From assembly GCA_964230605.1 (NCBI GenBank), contig CAXRIN010000035.1:1-8117 (forward strand): DNA of 8,117 bases, in the 5' to 3' direction. Below, in pieces: positions 1 to 5,136 of this stretch. The stretch comes from GCA-002722245 sp964230605. Its GTDB lineage: Bacteria > Bacteroidota > Bacteroidia > Flavobacteriales_C > GCA-002722245. A program made the translations under genes and the position numbers. Positions within the stretch are counted from its first letter, which is position 1; every line of letters starts with the position of its first letter. The notes under the pieces were generated by a model. It was not told the origin of the DNA. It searched no databases and worked only from the letters and a program-made list of their open reading frames with translations.

Positions 1-24
1 AATTTCAGTAATTTTATCTACCAT
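1..24 (-). CDS. Possible 5' end of an unidentified minus-strand gene (partial)
   Basis: An ATG on the minus strand at 24-22 opens a frame reading MVDKITEI to the window edge. An in-frame stop lies a short distance upstream, so this ATG is the only ATG start available in that open stretch. The segment just before it is A/T-rich with no Shine-Dalgarno sequence, as is usual in Bacteroidota. Eight residues are too few to recognise a family. It could be a chance ATG; the support is only position (same direction as the bacilliredoxin gene) and an inverted repeat directly upstream. Confidence 0.35.
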
Positions 25-355
25 AAGAAAAAGGTTTTTTTGGTTTTAAATATTTGATATTCAGTAAATTAAATATAAGCCAAAAACCTTTTTTTATGAA
101 ATAATATTAGGGTTTTCTTACGTCGAACTCACGTTATTTTAGAATTGGGTGGATGAAATTCTGGATCAATCTCAAATGTTGGGTAGGGCGTAAAAAATTA
201 TTTGATGACTTATTAGCTCCCACGGATCTCTTGGATTTTTATTCAAACATTTTATTCTGATAATAGAATGTTTAACTGTTGCTTAGGAAAGGTTTTTTTC
301 AAGTTTTAATGCCTGTAGAGGACGGTGAGAACCTGCCATAGCAAAATATTCAACA
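25..355. other. Intergenic stretch without a recognisable gene
   Basis: About 330 bp with stops in all frames and no ORF of convincing length or composition on either strand. It contains an A/T-rich inverted repeat (28-95), a 6-bp palindromic stem agaatt/aattct (141-146 with 157-162), a bulged hairpin around 245-273 (aaacatt pairs with aatgttt, or aaac+attct with agaat+gttt), and GGT-GAGA-ACC at 324-333, which could form a small GNRA-loop hairpin. The 12-mer AAAGGTTTTTTT occurs at 30-41 and 288-299. I checked by eye for tmRNA, RNase P RNA, SRP RNA, tRNA and TPP riboswitch landmarks and saw none. A lineage-specific small RNA cannot be excluded. Confidence 0.55.
28..95. repeat. A/T-rich inverted repeat upstream of the leftmost gene
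   Basis: The arm at 28-43 (5 A, GG, 7 T, GG) is complementary to 80-95 (CC, 5 A, CC, 7 T), apart from a 2-nt bulge in the T run. The loop of 36 nt is almost pure A/T. Read on the minus strand, the distal arm ends 3 nt before the putative ATG at 24, so in an mRNA the structure would sit against the start codon. It could be a leader structure, a terminator-like hairpin or simply low-complexity sequence. Confidence 0.35.
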
Positions 356-390
356 AAAAAATAGCCACTCTAAAAGAGTGGCTATTTTTT
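356..390 (-). terminator. Rho-independent terminator of the bacilliredoxin gene (bidirectional)
   Basis: A perfect 10-bp G/C-containing stem (atagccactc, 361-370, with gagtggctat, 376-385) is extended by A/T pairs on both sides (356-371 with 375-390), leaving a 3-nt loop. On the minus strand it ends in a run of T and lies 17 nt beyond the bacilliredoxin stop codon, so it most likely ends that transcript. On the plus strand it also ends in six T residues and would stop rightward transcription from the gene-free region, protecting the convergent side. Confidence 0.87.
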
Positions 391-407
391 AAATTCTATT
401 ATATATA

Positions 408-815
408 CTATAAGTACTCTTCGAAAGCTCCAGTAAGACTATCAGCAATCATAGTTGCTTGATTACCTTCAATGTTATGTCTTTCAATCATGTGCACTAA
501 CTTACCATCTTTAAATAAAGCCATACAAGGAGATGAAGGAGGGTAAGGAAGCATATATCTTCTTGCTTGTTCTACAGCCTCTTTGTCAAAACCTGCGAAT
601 ACTGTAGCAAGTTTCGGAGCTTTTTCGTGTTGTGAAGCTAATTTTGCAGCTGGTCTTGCATTTCCTGCAGCACAGCCACAAACTGAATTAATTACTAATA
701 ATACTCCTCCATTTGAATTAACAGCAGCATCAACTGCTTCTGGAGTAGTTAAATCCTCAAAACCTGCATCAACAAGGTCTTGCTTCATTGGTAATACTAT
801 TTCTGCTGGATACAT
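408..815 (-). CDS. Bacilliredoxin, BrxA/BrxB (YphP/YqiW) family
   Basis: A 135-residue cytoplasmic thiol protein of the family formerly called DUF1094. In Bacillus these thioredoxin-fold proteins remove bacillithiol from S-bacillithiolated proteins. Visible family marks are the N-terminal MYPAEIVLPM, the GFEDLTTPEAVD segment (residues 18-29), the CGC active-site motif at C46-G47-C48 in NSVCGCAAGNARP, the YPPSSP turn (91-96) and the C-terminal LFKDGKLVHMIERHNIEG. A third cysteine, C97, follows the SSP turn. Length is normal for the family. The ATG at 815 is chosen because the family begins almost exactly there and a TAAATTTG -7 box lies 22 nt upstream. The gene is monocistronic: a strong terminator follows and cysS diverges on the other side. 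Whether this organism makes bacillithiol cannot be seen here, and disulfide-isomerase-like activity has also been described for YphP, so the exact substrate is inferred. Confidence 0.92.
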   Translation of the reverse strand: MYPAEIVLPMKQDLVDAGFEDLTTPEAVDAAVNSNGGVLLVINSVCGCAAGNARPAAKLASQHEKAPKLATVFAGFDKEAVEQARRYMLPYPPSSPCMALFKDGKLVHMIERHNIEGNQATMIADSLTGAFEEYL

Positions 816-836
816 ATCTATCTATTTAAGTTTCTG

Positions 837-844
837 CAAATTTA
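837..844 (-). promoter_or_regulatory. Putative -7 promoter box for the bacilliredoxin gene
   Basis: On the minus strand the octamer TAAATTTG matches the Bacteroidota primary-sigma -7 consensus TAnnTTTG exactly. It would place transcription start roughly 15 nt before the ATG at 815. No TTG -33 element is found at the usual 17-20 nt spacing, so the assignment rests on one box. Confidence 0.4.
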
Positions 845-864
845 ATTTAAAGTAAAAGAATGGT

Positions 865-897
865 TGGATATTCGTATTACTTTTTCCAATATATCCA
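865..897. repeat. Inverted repeat between the divergent promoters
   Basis: The 7-mer tggatat (865-871) is perfectly complementary to atatcca (891-897) across a 19-nt spacer. It lies between the -7 boxes of the two divergent genes, where an operator could act on both. The half-sites are short and A/T-rich, so chance occurrence is quite possible. Confidence 0.25.
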
Positions 898-918
898 TTG
901 TTTTGAATTAAGATTCCA

Positions 919-946
919 TTAGTGGTGCGAGTTTTCTTTATTTTTG
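919..946 (+). promoter_or_regulatory. Putative Bacteroidota-type promoter of cysS
   Basis: TATTTTTG at 939-946 matches the TAnnTTTG -7 consensus exactly. A degenerate -33 element TTA (919-921; consensus TTG) lies 17 nt upstream, within the usual spacing. Transcription would begin near 950-953, giving a leader of only about 12-15 nt before the ATG at 965, which is plausible for this phylum. It would also serve the overlapping downstream cyclase gene. Confidence 0.5.
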
Positions 947-964
947 CACTAAATATCTAATAGG

Positions 965-2434
965 ATGTCTGAATTAAGAGTTTACAATACCGTAACAAGA
1001 GAAAAAGAAAAGTTTGAACCAATCAATGCGCCACATGTTGGAATGTACGTTTGTGGTCCAACCGTTTATAGTGATGTTCATATAGGTAATTGTAGGACTT
1101 TTATTTCATTTGATGTCATTTATAGATATTTATCTTTCCTTGGCTATAATGTTAGATATGTTAGAAATATAACTGATGTTGGTCATTTAGAGAATGATGC
1201 AGATGAAGGTGAAGACAAGATTTCTAAGAAGGCAAAGTTGGAAAACTTAGAGCCTATGGAAGTTGTTCAGCGTTATACAAACGGTTTTCATTCGGTTTTA
1301 GAGCAATTTAATACTTTGAAACCAAGTATCGAACCTACAGCAACAGGTCACTTATTGGAGCAAATTGAGTATGTTCAATCTATTATTGATAAGGGGTATG
1401 CTTATGAATCAAATGGGTCAGTTTATTTTGATGTAGAAAAATACGCTGCTGAACATAACTATGGTGTGATATCAGGAAGAAAGATAGATGAACTTCAAAA
1501 TAACACAAGGGAACTTGCAGGACAAGCAGAAAAGAGATGTCCTCTAGATTTTGTGATTTGGAAGAAAGCAGAACCAAAACATATCATGCAATGGAACTCT
1601 CCATGGGGTAAAGGTTTTCCAGGTTGGCATTTGGAATGTTCTGTAATGAGCACAAAGTACTTAGGAGAGCAATTTGATATTCATGGAGGAGGCATGGATT
1701 TAAAGTTCCCTCATCATGAATGTGAATTGGCGCAAAATACGGCTCATTCTGGTATTTCGAACTCAGTTAAATATTGGTTGCATGCTAATATGCTTACATT
1801 GAATGGAGAGAAGATGAGTAAGAGTACTGGTAAGTACTTCTTGCCTCAACAAATGTTTGATGGTTCTACAGAGTTGTTAGATAAAGATTACTCTCCTGCA
1901 GTTGTGCGCTTTGCTATGATGCAATGTCATTATAGATCTACAATGGATTTGAGTAATGAAGCTTTGGGTGCTGCAGAAAAGGGATTAACAAGGTTGGTGA
2001 ATGCAATTGATTCTTTATCTAAGATAAAAGTCGGAGGTGAATCAGCATTTGATGTTAAATCTTTTCAGGAGAATTGTTCAAATGCAATGAATGATGATTT
2101 TAATACTCCTGTTTTAGTTGCTCATTTATTTGATTTGGTAAAGCAAATAAATGGAGTTATAGCAGAGGGGAAAACTTTAACTGAAAAGGATATTGCAGAT
2201 TTGTCTGAGTTATTTGATGATTATTTAGTTCAAATAATGGGGATTCAAATCGAAGGAAATTCTGGTTCAAGTTCAAATGGAATTGAAGATGAATTGATTC
2301 AATTGGCTGTTGATGTTAGAATAAATGCAAAGAACAATAAAGATTGGGGAACGTCTGATTTAATTCGTGATGAATTAACCAAGTTAGGAGTTCAGTTAAA
2401 AGACTCAAAAGAAGGAACTGAATGGACCAAGTAA
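965..2434 (+). CDS. cysS: Cysteine--tRNA ligase (cysteinyl-tRNA synthetase)
   Basis: Cytoplasmic class I synthetase that activates cysteine with ATP and loads it onto tRNA-Cys. The catalytic Rossmann fold is plain: YVCGPTVYSDVHIGN gives the HIGH-type signature as HIGN at 39-42, and KMSKS is at 283-287. The zinc site that discriminates cysteine is complete: C30, C225, H250 and E254, with the C225-to-H250 spacing of 25 residues seen in E. coli (C209-H234). The C-terminal part carries the DALR-type helical domain (MDLSNEALGAAEKGLTRL onward) and the typical ending DWGTSDLIRDELTKLGVQLKD...GTEW. At 489 residues it is somewhat longer than the 461 of E. coli. The start MSELRVYNT fits the family. The last codons overlap the start of the cyclase gene. 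There is nothing abnormal in the frame and identification is secure. Confidence 0.98.
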   Translation: MSELRVYNTVTREKEKFEPINAPHVGMYVCGPTVYSDVHIGNCRTFISFDVIYRYLSFLGYNVRYVRNITDVGHLENDADEGEDKISKKAKLENLEPMEVVQRYTNGFHSVLEQFNTLKPSIEPTATGHLLEQIEYVQSIIDKGYAYESNGSVYFDVEKYAAEHNYGVISGRKIDELQNNTRELAGQAEKRCPLDFVIWKKAEPKHIMQWNSPWGKGFPGWHLECSVMSTKYLGEQFDIHGGGMDLKFPHHECELAQNTAHSGISNSVKYWLHANMLTLNGEKMSKSTGKYFLPQQMFDGSTELLDKDYSPAVVRFAMMQCHYRSTMDLSNEALGAAEKGLTRLVNAIDSLSKIKVGGESAFDVKSFQENCSNAMNDDFNTPVLVAHLFDLVKQINGVIAEGKTLTEKDIADLSELFDDYLVQIMGIQIEGNSGSSSNGIEDELIQLAVDVRINAKNNKDWGTSDLIRDELTKLGVQLKDSKEGTEWTK

Positions 2435-3402
2435 TAAAGTTTATAGTGAAGGTATTAAAGTTTATAGTTGTTTCTATAATACTAGTAGCTTGTTCTGATT
2501 CAAATTCAGAAAAGAAAACGAGTAAGAATTCACAAAAACAGGAGTTTAAGCTGGTTCAAATGCCAGAAGTCAATAAAGATTCGGTGTTTAATTTTGTAAA
2601 GAAACAAGTCGATTTCGGTCCAAGAACACCTAATTCAAAAGCACAAAAGGAATGTGCTAAATGGATGGCTTCAAAGTTAACCTCTTACAATTTTGATGTC
2701 CAAATTCAACGCGGAATCCATAGAGCATATGATGGAGTAGATTTAGAATACAATAATATAATTGGTCGTTTTGGATTAGATAAAAAGAAACGTGTTTTGT
2801 TGACTGCGCACTGGGATACAAGACCATGGGCTGATCAGGATTTTGAAAGAACTGATGAACCTATTGATGGAGCGAATGACGGTGGAAGTGGTGTAGCTGT
2901 GATTTTAGAAATAGCTCGTTTGATTAATCAGCAGACCACTAATGTAGGTGTTGATGTAGTTTTGTTTGATATTGAAGATTATGGTAAAGCGAACGAAACG
3001 TTTTGTTATGGATCTCAAATTTGGATGAAAGACACTCGTTTAGATTCTTTAAAGCCTATTTATGGAATTAATTTAGATATGGTTGGTGATCCAAATGCTG
3101 TGTTTTTGTATGAAGGTTATTCTCAAGAATTTGCAAGACCTGTTTTAGATAAAGTTTGGAATGTTGCAAAACACATGGGACACAGCAGGTATTTTAAAAC
3201 AATTCAGGATGGTATGATTACCGATGACCATTACTATGTGAATAAAGCAGGTATTCCTTGTATTGATATTATTCATCGAGATCCTCAAACAGGAAGCTTT
3301 CCTAATTCATGGCATACTCATAACGATAATATCAAAAATATTTCCGCTAGTACACTAAAATCTGTTACTGAGGTTGTTCTGCAAACAATTTATCGAGAAT
3401 AA
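2422..3402 (+). CDS. M28-family glutaminyl-peptide cyclotransferase-like lipoprotein
   Basis: A 326-residue zinc-dependent protein, probably a type II glutaminyl cyclase that converts N-terminal glutamine to pyroglutamate; an aminopeptidase of peptidase family M28 is the alternative. The N-terminus is a lipoprotein signal: hydrophobic segment with lysines, then lipobox L21-V-A-C24, followed by a Ser/Asp/Lys-rich linker, so it should be membrane-anchored in the envelope. Aligning by motif with human QC gives H130 (AHWDTRPWAD), D153 (GANDGGSG), E185 and D186 (DIEDYG), D219 (LDMVGD) and H298 (FPNSWHTHNDN); the WHTxxDN ending favours cyclase over peptidase. Many exported Bacteroidota proteins carry glutamine after signal-peptidase I cleavage, giving such an enzyme a broad role. 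The ATG overlaps the cysS stop by 13 nt, implying co-transcription and translational coupling. The first 14 codons after MDQ are a tandem duplication. Confidence 0.85.
   Translation: MDQVIKFIVKVLKFIVVSIILVACSDSNSEKKTSKNSQKQEFKLVQMPEVNKDSVFNFVKKQVDFGPRTPNSKAQKECAKWMASKLTSYNFDVQIQRGIHRAYDGVDLEYNNIIGRFGLDKKKRVLLTAHWDTRPWADQDFERTDEPIDGANDGGSGVAVILEIARLINQQTTNVGVDVVLFDIEDYGKANETFCYGSQIWMKDTRLDSLKPIYGINLDMVGDPNAVFLYEGYSQEFARPVLDKVWNVAKHMGHSRYFKTIQDGMITDDHYYVNKAGIPCIDIIHRDPQTGSFPNSWHTHNDNIKNISASTLKSVTEVVLQTIYRE
2431..2472 (+). repeat. 21-bp tandem duplication inside the cyclase signal peptide
   Basis: Two adjacent 21-bp units (2431-2451 and 2452-2472) match at 16 of 21 positions, and both contain the identical 13-mer taaagtttatagt (2435-2447 and 2456-2468). 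In the cyclase frame they encode VIKFIVK and VLKFIVV. The first unit spans the cysS stop codon at 2432-2434. The period is exactly 7 codons, so the frame is kept and the n/h-region of the lipoprotein signal is lengthened. Confidence 0.7.
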
Positions 3403-3451
3403 ATAATCTTTTTCTGTCTTGCTTCGTAATTTGGGAGATAATTATTGAGCT

Positions 3452-5020
3452 ATGGAATCGAAGGGTTTTGATTTAGGGGTATTTTTTCAGTTTTCAAATT
3501 CGTATTTGTTTGTTCTTAACGATGATCAAGTATTGTCGGTGAATCACTTTTTTTGTGATTCATTTGGATATCAACTGGATGAAGTAGAAGGTGGGAAAAT
3601 ATATGATATTATTCTCCCAAAAGATTTAGAAGATTTTAAAATAGGTCTTCAAAATCAATCTAAGGTTGTAGCGCAGGTACTTACAAAAAAGTCCAGAGCC
3701 GTAAGAGTTGAGTGGCATTTTCTAGTTAAAGATGGTTTCAAATATGTAAATGGGCTTGATGTAACAGAAAAATTAAGGCATCAAGAAAGATTTGAACAAT
3801 ATTCCGTTTTGTTAAGAGGGGTTAATGAGTCATTAGAAAGATCATCCCACCGCTTATATTTATTACAAAATGCCTTAACAAGCACAATTCCTTATGCTAA
3901 AAATTCAATTACTAATATTTTAAAAATCACGCTTCAAACTTTTAAGTTTTCGTCTGGAGCAGTGGTAACGCCGAATTATAAAAACAATTTAGCCGTTTCA
4001 AGTATTATAGGTGAATATGAAGAATGTTTGGGAGAAGAAATTCAAAATAATAATAGTTTTTCTCATCAAGTCTTTAATTTAAGCAATGAAATTATTCAGC
4101 CTATCACCAAAGATGATCTCTTGGGAAATAACAATTATTTCCAAGGAGGTATCTTTTATTTAGGTTTCCCAATTGTTTACAACAACAAAAAGTATGGAGT
4201 TGTTGAGTTTATTTCGAAGAAAAATTTTAGAGCTGATTTTGATAATAACGACATTCAATTTTTAAGATTAATTACGGAAGTCATCGGAAGAATTATTGAA
4301 CTACAACGAATTAATGATGAGTTAGATGAAAAATCCAAAAAACTTGAAGTAAAGAATAACGAATTAGATGAGTTTGCTCATATAGTTTCACATGATTTAA
4401 AAGCACCATTAAGAGCAATAAAAAACTTAATCACTTTTATTGGTGAAGATGAAGACAATAAATTATCCGAGCAGTCAACAGAGGATTTTGAGTTAATTGT
4501 TAAGCGTGCTGAGAGAATGAGTAATCTGATTGGGGGTATTCTTGAGTATTCAAGAGCTGGTAGGGACGAGGCTCCTATTTCAAAATTTGATTTGGGAGAA
4601 ATTGTAAGAGAAGTTACCGATCAACTATCGCCAATGAATCCAAATGTTCAATTCGAAATAGGTTCATCATTTTCTACAGTTAAATCTAAGGAGCTATATA
4701 TGTTTCAAATCATATCCAACTTGGTTAGTAATGCTATCAAGTACAATGATAAGGATGAGCCAAAAGTGAAAATAGATTTTTACCAAAAGGATAAGAATTT
4801 TTTGACAGTTGAGGACAACGGACCAGGAATTGAAGAGAAATATAGAGAAAAAGTGTTCGGAGTATTTGAAACACTTCACGGACGTGATGAAATAGAAAGC
4901 ACCGGAATTGGACTTACTATAGTAAGAAAAATGGCTAAGTTATTAGGAGGGGATGTATATATTGAGGATTCCAATTTAGGAGGAGCTAAATTTGTAGTTG
5001 AGTTTGATAAGAAATTGTAG
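3452..5020 (+). CDS. Soluble PAS-GAF sensor histidine kinase (orphan)
   Basis: A 522-residue cytoplasmic two-component kinase; no signal peptide or membrane segment is visible. Order of parts: a PAS-like domain at about 12-104 (SNSYLFVLNDDQVLSVNHFF through YVNGLDVTEKLR), a helical connector, a GAF-like domain at about 138-283, a coiled coil at about 284-308, a HisKA dimerisation domain with phospho-acceptor H314 in FAHIVSHDLKAPLRA, and a HATPase domain with N-box N427 (NLVSNAIKYN), G1 box DNGPGI (455-460) and G2 box TGIGLT (484-489). All kinase boxes are intact, so it should be active. The transmitter resembles that of phytochrome-like and other PAS/GAF kinases, but the GAF-like part shows no obvious chromophore signature I can rely on, so the signal is unknown. 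No response regulator is adjacent. It follows the cyclase after 49 nt and may be co-transcribed. Confidence 0.93.
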   Translation: MESKGFDLGVFFQFSNSYLFVLNDDQVLSVNHFFCDSFGYQLDEVEGGKIYDIILPKDLEDFKIGLQNQSKVVAQVLTKKSRAVRVEWHFLVKDGFKYVNGLDVTEKLRHQERFEQYSVLLRGVNESLERSSHRLYLLQNALTSTIPYAKNSITNILKITLQTFKFSSGAVVTPNYKNNLAVSSIIGEYEECLGEEIQNNNSFSHQVFNLSNEIIQPITKDDLLGNNNYFQGGIFYLGFPIVYNNKKYGVVEFISKKNFRADFDNNDIQFLRLITEVIGRIIELQRINDELDEKSKKLEVKNNELDEFAHIVSHDLKAPLRAIKNLITFIGEDEDNKLSEQSTEDFELIVKRAERMSNLIGGILEYSRAGRDEAPISKFDLGEIVREVTDQLSPMNPNVQFEIGSSFSTVKSKELYMFQIISNLVSNAIKYNDKDEPKVKIDFYQKDKNFLTVEDNGPGIEEKYREKVFGVFETLHGRDEIESTGIGLTIVRKMAKLLGGDVYIEDSNLGGAKFVVEFDKKL

Positions 5021-5094
5021 ATAACTCTCACAAATTGTTAACCCTTTCTTTCGTTTAAAATCTAGAATTAAAAGAGGATTAATTATTTTCGATT

Positions 5095-5116
5095 AGGTTT
5101 TAATAACCTTGTTTTT
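5095..5116 (+). terminator. Weak hairpin with T tract before polA
   Basis: AGGTT (5095-5099) pairs with AACCT (5105-5109) around a 5-nt A/T loop, followed by TGTTTTT. It lies 98 nt beyond the kinase... stop region boundary within the 116-nt kinase-polA gap and ends 20 nt before the polA ATG. A 5-bp stem with two G-C pairs is marginal; it could attenuate read-through or be chance. No good TTG/TAnnTTTG promoter pair was found in this gap. Confidence 0.2.
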
Positions 5117-5136
5117 CAAATATTAAATCTCTTTAC

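Noticed and set aside
4..67. Direct repeat of the 8-mer TTCAGTAA at 4-11 and 60-67.
   Set aside because: Too short in A/T-rich sequence to mean anything, and one copy falls in the putative coding start.
143..193. Plus-strand peptide NWVDEILDQSQMLGRA ending at a TAA, considered as the end of a broken gene.
   Set aside because: Sixteen codons after an in-frame TAG, with no upstream continuation; no more than chance.
134..238. A minus-strand stop-to-stop frame of 34 codons ending RPTQHLRLIQNFIHPILK, considered as the tail of a degraded transposase.
   Set aside because: It has no start codon, is short, and I cannot tie the peptide to any family.
583..855. A 90-codon plus-strand open frame opposite the bacilliredoxin gene.
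   Set aside because: It lies antisense to a gene with clear family motifs, and its peptide has no recognisable domain; it is a shadow of the real frame.
1079..1090. HIGN in place of HIGH in CysRS.
   Set aside because: Substitution at the last position of this signature is common among class I synthetases and does not suggest loss of activity.
4694..4879. A 61-codon minus-strand frame inside the kinase gene, and similar antisense frames in cysS (1383-1577) and polA (6380-6565, 7193-7387).
   Set aside because: Each is fully contained in a confidently identified gene and shows no domain or start context of its own.
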